Positions 1 to 12,075 of a DNA stretch of 64,000 bases are shown here, in pieces (the first letter of the stretch is position 1; the number at the start of each line of letters is the position of its first letter). The translations under genes and the position numbers were made by a program. Source of the stretch: Bifidobacterium asteroides (GTDB taxonomy: Bacteria; Actinomycetota; Actinomycetes; Actinomycetales; Bifidobacteriaceae). The notes beneath the pieces are model-generated. The model saw nothing but the letters and a program-made list of their open reading frames with translations. It was not told the DNA's origin and made no database searches. The DNA lies in the NCBI RefSeq assembly GCF_003202755.1, contig NZ_QGLK01000001.1:1-64000 (forward strand). The letters are read 5' to 3'.

Positions 1-1743
1 ATGGCGCAGGATCCGCTGGATGCCGCTGCCCAGGCCAAGAGAATCTGGGATTCGGTCCTGCAGGTGCTCCGCTACAGCAGCTCACTGACCTCCAGGGACA
101 AGGGCTGGCTTGAGGACATCACCCCAGAGGCGGTCTTCGGCACCACCATCGTTCTGCGGGTCTCCTCCAAGGCCACCCAGGAGGCTGTGCAGGGACCGCT
201 CAGCCAGCCGCTCCTCAATGCACTGCAGCTGGTCACCAACCAGGAAATGTTCCCGGCCATCAAGATCGTCTATCCGGAGCAGATGGCCAAGCAGAAGGCT
301 GCCAATCAGCAGAACGACCAACGCGCTTCCGCCATGGCCAGCTCCGCCCCGGGCAGCGGCGAGTTCCGTCAGGTTCCCAGGCCTGCCGAGGATCCCTACG
401 GCGACTACCGGCGTCAGAGCAGCGCCGATCGAGCCCCCAGCTCGGAGACCCGTTCGGACTGGCGGACCGAGGCTGCTGAAACCCCCAAGTCTCCGATTGT
501 TTCCGTCAACGACTTCCATGAAGGCACCTATGTACCCATGACCTTGGATATGCAGGCCGAACTGTCCGAGCCCTCCCCCACTATGAGACCAACGGCAGGC
601 GCTGATGCCGACCAGCAGAGTGAGACAGAGAGGACCGCATCCCGGCCCGCCTTCACCGTGCCCCGCTTCCCCATGAGCCAGAACCGGGTGGAGCGCGATC
701 CACAGACCCACCTGAACAAGAACGCCACCTTCGACACCTTCGTCCCAGGTGACTCCAACCGCTTTGCACGAACCGTGGCCCTGGCTGTGGCTGAAGGATC
801 AGGTCAGGACTTCAACCCCTTGTGCATCTACGGCAGCTCGGGCCTGGGCAAGACCCATCTGCTCAACGCTATCGGCAACTATGCCCTGGTCAAGGATCCC
901 TCGCTCAAGGTCCGATACGTCAACTCGGAGGAATTCACCAATGAGTTCATCGATGCCCTGCAGAACTCCACTCAAGGGTCAGGCCAGATCGCTGAATTCA
1001 ACCGCCGCTACCGGCAGGTGGATGTGCTCCTCATCGATGACATCCAATTTCTAGGGGGCAAGGAAGCTACCCTGGATCAGTTCTTCCACACCTTTAATGC
1101 CCTGCATGACGCCAACAAGCGCATCGTCATCGCCTCGGACGTGGCCCCCAAGAATCTGAAGGGTTTCGAATCGCGGCTGATCTCGCGCTTCGACTCGGGT
1201 CTGACTGTGGACGTCAAGCCGCCAGATCGGGAGACCCGGGTGGCCATCCTGAGAATGATGGCTTCCATGAACGGAGTCAGCATCCCCAACGAGGTCTTGG
1301 ACCTGATCGCGGAACGTTTCACCGAGAACATACGAGAGCTTGAGGGGGCCCTGACCCGTGTCACGGCAGTGGCCAGCCTCAATAATCAGCCGGTCACTAC
1401 GGCCCTGGCTGAACAGACCTTGCAGGACTTCTTCTCTACTGATGTAGAGATTAAGCCCACTGACATCATTTCCCAAGTAGCCAAGTACTTCCATCTGACC
1501 TTCGACGATATCGTCGGCCGCACGCGCACCAAGAACATCGCCCTAGCTCGACAGATCGCCATGTATCTGGCCCGGGAAATGACCAGTATGTCCTTGGTGG
1601 ACATCGGAGAGGTCTTCGGCGGCCGCGACCACACTACAGTCATGCATGCCTACACCCGTATCTCCAACGAGATGCAGGAAAAGCGAGAGATTTACAACTA
1701 TGTCATGGAGCTGACGGTCCGGCTCAAGCAGCCTCAAAATTGA
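1..1743 (+). CDS. dnaA: Chromosomal replication initiator DnaA
   Basis: DnaA binds DnaA boxes in oriC, melts the origin and recruits the helicase. The 580-residue protein has the four family domains. Domain I is at about residues 10-100. A long low-complexity domain II linker (about 100-235, rich in S, P, R and D) explains why it is larger than E. coli DnaA. The AAA+ domain has Walker A at residues 278-285 (GSSGLGKT) and Walker B LLIDDIQFL near 343. The C-terminal DNA-binding helix-turn-helix carries the DnaA signature GGRDHTTVMHA near 540. The ATG is the first base of the window, so the promoter is not visible. The gene is followed directly by oriC and dnaN, the classic actinobacterial order. 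Confidence 0.98.
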   Translation: MAQDPLDAAAQAKRIWDSVLQVLRYSSSLTSRDKGWLEDITPEAVFGTTIVLRVSSKATQEAVQGPLSQPLLNALQLVTNQEMFPAIKIVYPEQMAKQKAANQQNDQRASAMASSAPGSGEFRQVPRPAEDPYGDYRRQSSADRAPSSETRSDWRTEAAETPKSPIVSVNDFHEGTYVPMTLDMQAELSEPSPTMRPTAGADADQQSETERTASRPAFTVPRFPMSQNRVERDPQTHLNKNATFDTFVPGDSNRFARTVALAVAEGSGQDFNPLCIYGSSGLGKTHLLNAIGNYALVKDPSLKVRYVNSEEFTNEFIDALQNSTQGSGQIAEFNRRYRQVDVLLIDDIQFLGGKEATLDQFFHTFNALHDANKRIVIASDVAPKNLKGFESRLISRFDSGLTVDVKPPDRETRVAILRMMASMNGVSIPNEVLDLIAERFTENIRELEGALTRVTAVASLNNQPVTTALAEQTLQDFFSTDVEIKPTDIISQVAKYFHLTFDDIVGRTRTKNIALARQIAMYLAREMTSMSLVDIGEVFGGRDHTTVMHAYTRISNEMQEKREIYNYVMELTVRLKQPQN

Positions 1744-2157
1744 TGCGACACGCAGACATTGTTGTGGATCGACAGAAAAAGATATCCACCTACTTATCCC
1801 CGGATGTAGGCAAACCTTGGGAATAACGCACCGATTTTCCGAGGATAAGTGGTGCACTTTCAGCGAACAACTACGACTCTTTTGTGGATAACCTAGCAAA
1901 ACTACGGTCCTGTGGATAACTTGGCTTCTTATTCACAGCGCTTTCACCTCTTATCCACATCGTCTGATTAAGGTCTATCCACCTCATTGCAAGGATTTCG
2001 GGACTTATCCACACCATCCACCGAGCTTATTACGATGACTCTATGTATATTTATGCAATAGTAACCTTCACACTCAAGCACATCTGCTTACTCCAAACAC
2101 ATCACCTGGGCTATTCGATAGAATGAGTCCAGTTCATTCATCGACAAGAAGGCTCCC
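1744..2157. other. oriC: Chromosomal replication origin oriC between dnaA and dnaN
   Basis: This gene-free stretch holds a cluster of DnaA boxes in both orientations. TGTGGATAA occurs at 1883-1891 and 1911-1919. TTATCCACA occurs at 1951-1959 and 2005-2013, and TTATTCACA, which fits TTATNCACA, at 1929-1937. Weaker matches are at 1763-1771 (TGTGGATCG), 1782-1790 (ATATCCACC) and 1794-1802 (TTATCCCCG). The segment at about 2025-2065 is markedly AT-rich and is the best candidate for the unwinding element, on the dnaN side of the boxes. Position and box density are direct observations; the function is inferred from the conserved dnaA-oriC-dnaN arrangement. Confidence 0.92.
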
Positions 2158-3282
2158 ATGAAAGTAGAAGTGAATTCATCCGCACTCTCGGATGCAGTGG
2201 CCTGGACCACCCGCATCATTCCTTCCCGACCGGCCTCGCCGATTCTGGCAGGCATCAGGATGGAAGCCTCTGACGGAACATTGAAACTCTCTGCTTTCGA
2301 TTACGAAGTTTCGGCAAGAAACCACATCGAGGCAGGCATCGATGAATCCGGAACAGCCCTGGTCCTAGGCAAACTGCTAGCGGACATCACCAAATCACTA
2401 CCATCAGAGAAAACCTATCTGTCAACCGAGGGATCCAAGATGACCATCACCTCGGGCAAATCCACTTTTTCTCTGCAACTGATGCCTGACAGCGAGTATC
2501 CCGACCTCCCTGCCGTTCCTGAGCCTATGGGCCAGGTGGATGCTGAGACCTTTATCCAGTCCATCTCCCAGTCCATCGTCGCTGTTTCCCGGGAAGAGAG
2601 CCGGCCGGTCCTGACCAGCGTCAAGACCGAGATCACCGGGGACAAGGTGGTCATGACCGCCACCGACCGTTTCAGACTGTCCCGTTCGAGCTTCACCTGG
2701 ACTCCTCGTGACGCCGATTTTTCCACCTCCATGCTGATCCGCGGCTCCCTGCTGCGAGACATCGCCCGTTCTTTGGACGAGCACCAGAACGTGACCATGG
2801 ATTACGAGGCTGACAACCCCACCATCATGGGCGTGGAAAACGCTGGCAAAATATCCACCACCCAGCTGATCGATGGGGAATTCCCGGCTGTGGATCGTCT
2901 CTTTTCGGACGAGTATCCAATTCAGGCGGTCATCGCCCGGCAGGATCTGATCGATGCCATCAAGCGTGTGGCCCTGGTAGCCGAACGCAACGCCCCCATC
3001 CGTATGGTCTTCTCCGGCAACGAGGTGACCCTGAGTGCCGGCACGGCTGACGAAGCACAGGCACATGAGGTTCTGCAGGCGGATCTGGACGGGGAAGACA
3101 TCACGGTGGCCTTCAATCCGAACTATCTGATTGACGGGCTGGGTGCCATCGCCGAGCCCTTTGTCCGCATCAAGATGACTTCGGCAGTCAAGGCTGTGGA
3201 ATTCAACGGCCAGCAGGAGCAGGATTCCGAGGAGTCCATGGATTACCGTTACCTGCTGGTGCCCATGCGTTTCAACAACTGA
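2158..3282 (+). CDS. dnaN: DNA polymerase III beta subunit (sliding clamp)
   Basis: The ring-shaped clamp tethers DNA polymerase III to DNA. The 374-residue length is normal for the family, and the protein reads as three successive clamp folds, ending in the typical C-terminal YLLVPMRFNN (family consensus: a YllMPmR-like tail). The N-terminal region contains the usual start of the first clamp domain with a conserved SRPASPILAGI stretch. The ATG at 2158 is preceded by a purine-rich AGAAGG about 6 nt upstream. It lies downstream of oriC and upstream of recF, the usual order. Confidence 0.97.
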   Translation: MKVEVNSSALSDAVAWTTRIIPSRPASPILAGIRMEASDGTLKLSAFDYEVSARNHIEAGIDESGTALVLGKLLADITKSLPSEKTYLSTEGSKMTITSGKSTFSLQLMPDSEYPDLPAVPEPMGQVDAETFIQSISQSIVAVSREESRPVLTSVKTEITGDKVVMTATDRFRLSRSSFTWTPRDADFSTSMLIRGSLLRDIARSLDEHQNVTMDYEADNPTIMGVENAGKISTTQLIDGEFPAVDRLFSDEYPIQAVIARQDLIDAIKRVALVAERNAPIRMVFSGNEVTLSAGTADEAQAHEVLQADLDGEDITVAFNPNYLIDGLGAIAEPFVRIKMTSAVKAVEFNGQQEQDSEESMDYRYLLVPMRFNN

Positions 3283-3311
3283 CATCCGGGTAGGTTCGAG
3301 GAACGATCGTC

Positions 3312-4574
3312 GTGCACATCTCCCGTCTGGTTCTGGATCACTTCCGTTCCTGGGAGCATTGTGTCCTCGATCTGGAGCCTGGAGTGACCATTCTGGAGGG
3401 GCGCAACGGTCTGGGCAAGACCAACCTGGTCGAGGCCGTCGAGGTCCTGTCCACCGGCGGCAGCCATAGGACTTCATCTTCACTACCCCTGGTAGAACGT
3501 GGGCAGTCCAAGGCCACCATAAGGGCCAGGCTGGAGCAGGACGGGACCGCTACCGACTATGAGCTGACCATTGCCGCCAAGGGAGCCAACCGGGGAAGAA
3601 TCAACGGCGGGCCTTCCCTCTATCAGCGTGACCTGGTGGGCCGGGTACCCTGTGTGACCTTCAGCCCTGAGGATCAGCTGATGGTCTCCGGAGAGCCGGC
3701 GGCCAGGCGGGCCGTGCTGGACCAGGCCGGCAGCCAGCTCGATGTCGACTACTTCCAGGTTCGGCAGGATTTTCGTCATGTGGCCAAGCAGCGCGCAGCC
3801 CTGCTCAAGCAGCTCTCCCAGGCGGGCTATGATCCCTCGGGTGATGGGCGTGACGCCGCCCTTTCCGGCCTTGAGGTCTGGACTGGGCAGTTTATTCGCA
3901 CCGGGCTGGATCTGAGCCGACGACGAGCGGCTCTGGTAGAGGCTCTGGACCAGCCCTTCAGCGATTTGTATGGTCGGCTTGCAGGCCCTGATCAGGATGC
4001 TCGATTGACTTACCAGCCATCCCTGGAGGAAATCGGACCCGATAGGCAGACCGTTCCAGAGGTCGCCGAAGCCGTCAGTCGTCACTTTCAGCGGATTTAC
4101 CCAGGAGAAGTGGCCCGTGGCACTAATCTGATCGGTCCTCAGCGCGATGATTTGGTCTTCACCCTCAACGGCATGCCTGCTCGGGAGTTCGCCTCCAACG
4201 GTGAGATGTGGACCCTGGCCCTGGCTTTGCGGCTGGCTCTGCTGCAGGTGGTCAAGGATCGTCGCGCCCTGGAGCCCATCGTCATTTTGGATGATGTCTT
4301 CGCCCAATTGGATCGGGGCCGTAGGGATCAGATTCTGGATTTTGCCCGTCAGCAGAGCCAGGTGCTGATCACCGTGGCCGCCGACAGCGATATTCCCTCC
4401 CTGCAGGGTGCCAGGCTGGTGGATGTGTCCCGGCTGAGGCCTGTGCAGCCATCTGATCCGGCTGCCCAGGATCCGGCCATTGCCAGTGCCATGCAGGACC
4501 TGCGTCGAACCAGAGGGGCGGCTCATGAGGACTCGGATATGCCGGATGGGCCGGAGGGGAACGACCTGTCATGA
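3312..4574 (+). CDS. recF: DNA replication and repair protein RecF
   Basis: RecF is an ABC-type ATPase that helps load RecA at gaps. The 420-residue product has Walker A GRNGLGKT at residues 30-37 and the signature and Walker B region ending in VILDDVFAQLD in the last quarter, with the usual coiled region between. The start is GTG at 3312 with GAGGA about 9 nt upstream. The stop codon overlaps the next start (ATGA at 4571-4574), which points to translational coupling with the DciA-like gene. The last 50 residues, after the ATPase core, are poorly conserved, charged and P/A-rich. Confidence 0.96.
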   Translation: MHISRLVLDHFRSWEHCVLDLEPGVTILEGRNGLGKTNLVEAVEVLSTGGSHRTSSSLPLVERGQSKATIRARLEQDGTATDYELTIAAKGANRGRINGGPSLYQRDLVGRVPCVTFSPEDQLMVSGEPAARRAVLDQAGSQLDVDYFQVRQDFRHVAKQRAALLKQLSQAGYDPSGDGRDAALSGLEVWTGQFIRTGLDLSRRRAALVEALDQPFSDLYGRLAGPDQDARLTYQPSLEEIGPDRQTVPEVAEAVSRHFQRIYPGEVARGTNLIGPQRDDLVFTLNGMPAREFASNGEMWTLALALRLALLQVVKDRRALEPIVILDDVFAQLDRGRRDQILDFARQQSQVLITVAADSDIPSLQGARLVDVSRLRPVQPSDPAAQDPAIASAMQDLRRTRGAAHEDSDMPDGPEGNDLS

Positions 4575-5068
4575 AGGCCCCCATGGTTGAGACTCTGCAC
4601 CTGGATCAGCGTCGATTGCCGGCCCTGGTCTTCGAGGGCTGCACGCGACGGGCGGCCACTCGTCGGCAGCGGGAGGACAACTCCCGTAAGGCCTGGTATG
4701 CATTCGGCAAGCCGGGCCGCGACCCAGCCAAACTGGGAGGTGTGGTGACCAGCCTTGCTGCTGGGAGCGGGTGGACCAGTCATCTGAAGGTTGCTCAGTT
4801 GCGCAACCAGTGGGACGGTGTAGTTGGACCCGGCATCGCCGCCCATTCGAGAGTGGTCTCCTACCAGGAGGGCGTGCTGATCATCCAGGCGCAGACCACG
4901 GTATGGGCCACTCAGCTGACCTACCTGGTTCCCCAGCTCAAAGCGACCATTGCCAAGCGGCTGGGCATGCCGGTCAAACAGATCCGGGTGACCGGCCCCC
5001 ACAACTACAGCTTCCGCCGATCGCGGTTCGATCCGCCCGGCCGAGGTGTGCGTGACACCTATGGGTGA
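4571..5068 (+). CDS. dciA: DciA-like DUF721 protein (putative replicative helicase-associated)
   Basis: This 165-residue protein belongs to the DUF721 family found between recF and gyrB in actinobacteria. Members called DciA act with the replicative helicase DnaB. The central part (about residues 70-145) has the family features: a W-x-x-V-VG segment, then VVSYQEGVLIIQAQTTVWATQLTYLV-type beta strands and helix, and the C-terminal IRVTGP. The N-terminal 50 residues are basic and variable. It overlaps recF by ATGA. The helicase role is known only for some members and is inferred here. Confidence 0.85.
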   Translation: MKAPMVETLHLDQRRLPALVFEGCTRRAATRRQREDNSRKAWYAFGKPGRDPAKLGGVVTSLAAGSGWTSHLKVAQLRNQWDGVVGPGIAAHSRVVSYQEGVLIIQAQTTVWATQLTYLVPQLKATIAKRLGMPVKQIRVTGPHNYSFRRSRFDPPGRGVRDTYG

Positions 5069-5279
5069 GCCCATAATCTGCGAATACCGTCTTGCCAGCT
5101 TTCTGTAAGCCTAAAGTCCCATAGCGCTGGTAATCTATGGGTTATAGGGTCAAACGCTTCCAAGGCCCCTTTATGGACGATTTGGAACCTGGTGACCATG
5201 ACTCGATCCCCCGCTCGACCACGAACGGAAGCTGCTTTGTCGTCAGTGGCCGACGATGGGGGTGCAGAAAGGACTATCC
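5069..5279 (+). promoter_or_regulatory. recF/dciA-gyrB intergenic region with small inverted repeat
   Basis: About 210 nt separate dciA from gyrB. A small inverted repeat CCCATAG (5118-5124) / CTATGGG (5135-5141) with a 10-nt loop could lie in the gyrB leader. I see no convincing -35/-10 pair. AGAAAGGA at 5266-5273 is a good ribosome-binding site for the GTG at 5280. Confidence 0.4.
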
Positions 5280-7409
5280 GTGGCAGATCTCAACACTGAC
5301 CCGTCCCGGACCCCGCAAGAGGGCCGGGAGCATGAGGAGGACAAGCCTCAGGATGACGGCATGACGGGCCAGGATCAGCTGGATCAGCTGGACGACGCAC
5401 AGCTGGATGACTCGCTCTCCCCTGAGCATTATGACGCCAGCGATCTGAAGGTGCTGGAGGGGCTGGAGGCGGTCCGCGTTCGTCCCGGCATGTACATCGG
5501 CTCGACGGGCCCCAGGGGCCTGCATCACCTGGTCTACGAGATCGTCGACAACTCGGTCGACGAGGCCCTGGCCGGGTACGCCGACCATATTGAAGTCACC
5601 ATCCTGCCCGACAACGGCATCCGCGTGGACGACAACGGCCGTGGCATTCCTGTCGACGAGGTGCCGGGCGAGGGCAAGAGCGGCGTCGAGGTGGTGATGA
5701 CCAAGCTGCATGCCGGCGGCAAGTTCGGAGGCGGCGGTTACGCGGTCTCGGGCGGTCTGCACGGCGTGGGCATCTCCGTGGTCAACGCCCTGTCCACCAG
5801 AATCGACGTCCAGGTGCGTCGTCAGGGCTACCACTGGCATCAGAACTTCCGCAACCAGAAGCCCACCGCTCCCCTGTCCAAGGACCAAGCCATGGGGCCG
5901 GATGAGAGCACCGGGACCTCGGTGACCTTCTGGGCCGATCCCAAAATCTTCGAGACCACGGTCTATGACTTCGAGACCCTGCGCAGCCGTTTCCAGCAGA
6001 TGGCTTTCCTCAACAAGGGCCTGCGGATCACTCTGACCGACCTGCGCCCCAATGACCAGGCCGGCGACGAGGTGGCGGGCGAGGAGCAGACCCCGGAGCA
6101 GAAGGGCCAATCCGTCAGCTACCAGTACGCCAACGGCATCAAGGACTATGTGGACTACCTGGTCAAGGTCAGGAAGGCCACGCCTGTGGAGGCCGAGGTC
6201 ATCGACTTCGAGGCCGAGGACCTGAAGCTGGGCATCTCAGCCGAAGTGGCCATGCAGTGGACCACCGCCTATTCGGAGTCGGTCCACACCTTCGCCAACA
6301 CCATCGCGACCACCGAGGGCGGCACCCACGAGGAAGGGTTCCGCGCGGCCCTGACCAGCATGATCAACCGCTACGCCCGGGACAAGAACATCCTCAAGGA
6401 CAAGGACGACAACCTCTCTGGCGATGACGTGCGCGAGGGGTTGACCGCCGTGGTCTCCGTCAAGCTGACCAATCCCCAGTTCGAGGGCCAGACCAAGACC
6501 AAGCTGGGCAACTCCGAGGCCAAGACCTTCGTTCAGAGGGTCATGACCGAGAGGCTGAGCGACTGGTTCGACGCCCACCCAGGCGAGGCCAAGTCCATCA
6601 TCCAGAAGGCCATGGAGGCCTCCCGGGCCCGGATCGCAGCCAAGAAGGCCCGCGAGAACACCCGTCGCAAGTCCATTTTCGAGACCGCCGGGATGCCCGA
6701 CAAGCTCAAGGACTGCCAGTCCAGCGACCCCGAGGAGTGCGAGCTGTTCATCGTGGAGGGCGACTCCGCAGGCGGCTCGGCCATCCAGGGGCGCAACCCC
6801 ATGACCCAGGCCATCCTGCCCCTGCGCGGCAAGATCCTCAACACAGAGCGGGCCAGCCTGGACCGCATGATGAAGTCTGACACCATCGAATCCCTGATCA
6901 CGGCCGTGGGCGGCGGATACGGCGAGGACTTCAACATCGACAAGGTGCGCTACCACAAGGTCATCATCATGGCCGACGCCGATGTGGACGGCGCCCACAT
7001 CGCCACCCTGAACCTGACCCTCTTCTTCCGCTACATGCGGCCCATGATCGAGGCCGGCTACGTCTACGTGGCCATGCCACCTCTCTACCGGCTCAAGTGG
7101 ACCAAGGGGCCCCACAGCTTCGTCTACACCGATGCCGAGCGCGATAGGGTCCTGGCCGAGGGCAAGGCCTCCGGCCGGCAGCTGCCCAAGGGCGAAGGCA
7201 TCCAGCGCTACAAGGGTCTGGGCGAGATGAGCTACCAGGAGCTCTGGGAGACCACCATGGATCCGGAACACCGCATCCTCAAGAAGATACGCATCGATGA
7301 CGCTGAGCAGGCCGACGAGACCTTCACCATGCTCATGGGCGACGAGGTCGAACCCCGGCGTCTGTTCATCCAGCGCAACGCCCACGACGCCCGCTTCATC
7401 GACGCCTGA
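5280..7409 (+). CDS. gyrB: DNA gyrase subunit B
   Basis: This is the ATPase subunit of gyrase, which introduces negative supercoils. The GHKL ATPase domain shows EIVDNSVDEALAGYA (ATP and Mg binding) and the GGKFGGGGYAVSGGLHGVG lid loop. The TOPRIM domain has EGDSAGGSA and MADADVDGAH, and the protein ends in the usual QRNAHDARFIDA-like tail. The open frame runs back to an ATG at 5256. I chose GTG at 5280 (709 aa) because AGAAAGGA sits 6 nt before it and the upstream ATG has no such site. The first 45 residues are an acidic, Q/D-rich extension. gyrA follows after 46 nt. Confidence 0.96.
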   Translation: MADLNTDPSRTPQEGREHEEDKPQDDGMTGQDQLDQLDDAQLDDSLSPEHYDASDLKVLEGLEAVRVRPGMYIGSTGPRGLHHLVYEIVDNSVDEALAGYADHIEVTILPDNGIRVDDNGRGIPVDEVPGEGKSGVEVVMTKLHAGGKFGGGGYAVSGGLHGVGISVVNALSTRIDVQVRRQGYHWHQNFRNQKPTAPLSKDQAMGPDESTGTSVTFWADPKIFETTVYDFETLRSRFQQMAFLNKGLRITLTDLRPNDQAGDEVAGEEQTPEQKGQSVSYQYANGIKDYVDYLVKVRKATPVEAEVIDFEAEDLKLGISAEVAMQWTTAYSESVHTFANTIATTEGGTHEEGFRAALTSMINRYARDKNILKDKDDNLSGDDVREGLTAVVSVKLTNPQFEGQTKTKLGNSEAKTFVQRVMTERLSDWFDAHPGEAKSIIQKAMEASRARIAAKKARENTRRKSIFETAGMPDKLKDCQSSDPEECELFIVEGDSAGGSAIQGRNPMTQAILPLRGKILNTERASLDRMMKSDTIESLITAVGGGYGEDFNIDKVRYHKVIIMADADVDGAHIATLNLTLFFRYMRPMIEAGYVYVAMPPLYRLKWTKGPHSFVYTDAERDRVLAEGKASGRQLPKGEGIQRYKGLGEMSYQELWETTMDPEHRILKKIRIDDAEQADETFTMLMGDEVEPRRLFIQRNAHDARFIDA

Positions 7410-7455
7410 GATGCGGACGCCTTCCCCCTTTCAACATTTGAGCTAAGGATCGATT

Positions 7456-10173
<2,718 letters not shown>

Positions 10174-10182
10174 GTTGGTCCG

Positions 10183-10206
10183 CTACCAGTCTGACAAGAC
10201 TGGTAG
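10183..10206 (+). terminator. Hairpin after gyrA
   Basis: Perfect 9-bp inverted repeat CTACCAGTC/GACTGGTAG with a 6-nt loop, 10 nt after the gyrA stop. There is no T-run, so it may be an attenuating or 3'-stabilising hairpin and not a strong intrinsic terminator. It is too short to be a tRNA. Confidence 0.45.
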
Positions 10207-10277
10207 CCTCGTAAGAAGTCATGCAGGCCAAGCGGCGGTATGCGCGGGCCATTGAACGCAAGGATCAAGGAGTGCCG

Positions 10278-10904
10278 ATGAGCCAGGATGATCAGAAGCA
10301 GGTCAAGGCCGGCAAGCAGGGTGCTGGTAAGCCCCAAAAGGGGAAGACCAAGGCTGATGAATCCGCAAAGGGCGAGTCTCGTCGATCATCAGCGGCCGCT
10401 CCCCCGGCTCCTGCAGCTAGCAGGACGGCATCGGGACGTTCCGCAAGAACCACAGCTTCGGTTGCCGGTCCGGTCAAAGTATCCTCATCCCGTCCTGCCC
10501 GGCCTGCGGCTTCGGCTTCGGCAGTGCGTCCTCGTGTGCCTCGGGCCCGGCGCATGCAGCTGTCTCTGACCCGGCTGGAGCCCTGGTCGGTGGCCAAGGT
10601 CACCTTCCTGTTGGCTATCGCCGGGGGCATCATTCAAGTGGTGGCTGCTGCCCTGCTCTGGTTCCTGCTCAACGCCATGGGGCTCTTTGACAATCTGACT
10701 CAAGTCATTTCCAAGACAGGCCTGGACGCGGGCGGTTTCGATCTGGGCCAGGTGCTGAGTCTGGGGACGGTCCTGAGTTCGGTGACCATCTTCTCCATTT
10801 TCGAGATTGTCATAGTAGTGGTTCTGGTCACCATTTTCGCCTTCCTCTACAACTTGGTCAGTTCCTTGGTAGGTGGCATCCACGTGACCTTGGGCGACGA
10901 CTGA
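10278..10904 (+). CDS. DUF3566 membrane protein
   Basis: This 208-residue protein has a disordered, basic, alanine/serine-rich N-terminal half (about residues 1-100). The C-terminal DUF3566 domain holds two predicted membrane segments, one starting near VAKVTFLLAIAGGIIQVVAAALLW and one near VTIFSIFEIVIVVVLVTIFAFLYN. Such proteins sit directly downstream of gyrA across actinobacteria; their function is unknown. The frame is open from 10221, but ATG 10278 has AAGGAG at 10267-10272 with 5-nt spacing, so I start there. Confidence 0.85.
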   Translation: MSQDDQKQVKAGKQGAGKPQKGKTKADESAKGESRRSSAAAPPAPAASRTASGRSARTTASVAGPVKVSSSRPARPAASASAVRPRVPRARRMQLSLTRLEPWSVAKVTFLLAIAGGIIQVVAAALLWFLLNAMGLFDNLTQVISKTGLDAGGFDLGQVLSLGTVLSSVTIFSIFEIVIVVVLVTIFAFLYNLVSSLVGGIHVTLGDD

Positions 10905-10962
10905 GCTCCTCGTCGGCGCCGTCAATCGGTCGATAGGCCCGAGAGCGATTTAGACTGGATTT

Positions 10963-12075
10963 GTGCTCTCGACATACTTGGACTACTTCAGCGGCTCCTT
11001 TGGCATATCTCTGGTCTTTTGGCCCCTGGCCTCGCTGATTCTGACCCTGCCCATTCTTGCCCTGATCTACAACCGCTATCACCGGCTCCGGCTGACAGCA
11101 GCCATGGCGGCCTACCTGACCGTCTTATACCTGCTGGCCTTGGTCTTCTTCACCCTCTGGCCCATGCCCGACGACCGTGCCGCCTTCTGCGCCACCCATC
11201 ATCTGAACCCCCAACTCAACCCCCTGCAGTTCTTGACCGATCTAAGCACAGGCGGTCGGATGGCCATGCTGCAGATCCTGCTCAATGTGGCTTTCTTCCT
11301 GCCCTTGGGTTTCATCATGGGGCGGGTCTTCCGTTGGCGCTTTATCCTGGCCCTGCCGGTCGCCCTCCTGGTCTCCTTCTTCATTGAAACGGCCCAGCTG
11401 ACCGGGGTCTTCGGCATCGTGGGCTGTGCCTACCGTCTCTTCGACGTGGACGATCTGATTTGGAACACTTCAGGCGCCGTAATCGGCTACCTGGTGGCCA
11501 TGGCGGCCAACAAACTCGTTCCAACCCGTCAAGCTGACGCCGCTCAGCTGGTCACCAACCCCGGGTTCATACACCGTGCCGTCTCCATGGCTTTGGATCT
11601 GCTCCTGGCCACCATCCTGTCCATGTCTTTGGGGATGGGCGTAACCTATGCGGTCCATCGCCTGGGCACCTACCAGCTGGATGGCCACTACCGCTTTGGC
11701 GGGCTGCTGATCGCACCATCAGCTTTGGACGTGTTTGGAACCGTAGTTGATCTGGCCATGCTGCTGATCTTCGAACTGCTCATCCCCCTACCCCGCCGGG
11801 GACGGACGCTGGGCGCCACCTTCACCCACATGACCGTCGAGACCAAGCAGCGGCATGGCTGGTCCCGCTTCTTCTTCTATCTGTTCAGAACCGCGGTCAT
11901 CCTGGCTGTCTTCGGCCCATGGACCGGCAATGTTCAGATTGCAACACGCATCCTGGCTCTGCTCCTGTTGGTCTTCTATCTGATCAAGCGGCAGATGCCC
12001 TATGACCTCTTGCCTGGGACAGCCTACCGAGAGGACTCAGGTGCTGAGGAATCCGCCGACGACCGGCGGGGGTGA
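10963..12075 (+). CDS. VanZ-like / RDD membrane protein
   Basis: This 370-residue integral membrane protein has an N-terminal VanZ-like domain of about five segments (residues 10-185, with the LxxxxFFTLWPMPD and NPLQFL features of the family). An RDD-type domain follows (about 195-345, with AVSMALDLLLATILS and later membrane segments). VanZ proteins are associated with teicoplanin tolerance in enterococci, but most homologues have no known role, so resistance should not be assumed. The start is GTG at 10963. Its last 52 nt overlap the convergent EamA gene. Confidence 0.8.
   Translation: MLSTYLDYFSGSFGISLVFWPLASLILTLPILALIYNRYHRLRLTAAMAAYLTVLYLLALVFFTLWPMPDDRAAFCATHHLNPQLNPLQFLTDLSTGGRMAMLQILLNVAFFLPLGFIMGRVFRWRFILALPVALLVSFFIETAQLTGVFGIVGCAYRLFDVDDLIWNTSGAVIGYLVAMAANKLVPTRQADAAQLVTNPGFIHRAVSMALDLLLATILSMSLGMGVTYAVHRLGTYQLDGHYRFGGLLIAPSALDVFGTVVDLAMLLIFELLIPLPRRGRTLGATFTHMTVETKQRHGWSRFFFYLFRTAVILAVFGPWTGNVQIATRILALLLLVFYLIKRQMPYDLLPGTAYREDSGAEESADDRRG

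Noticed and set aside
6237-7385. A 382-codon antisense frame within gyrB, and similar ones in gyrA, dnaN and recF
   Set aside because: They lie wholly inside strongly conserved genes and read as shadow sequence.
10174-10220. Possible tRNA or riboswitch after gyrA
   Set aside because: Only a single 9-bp hairpin is present; the gap is too short for a tRNA.
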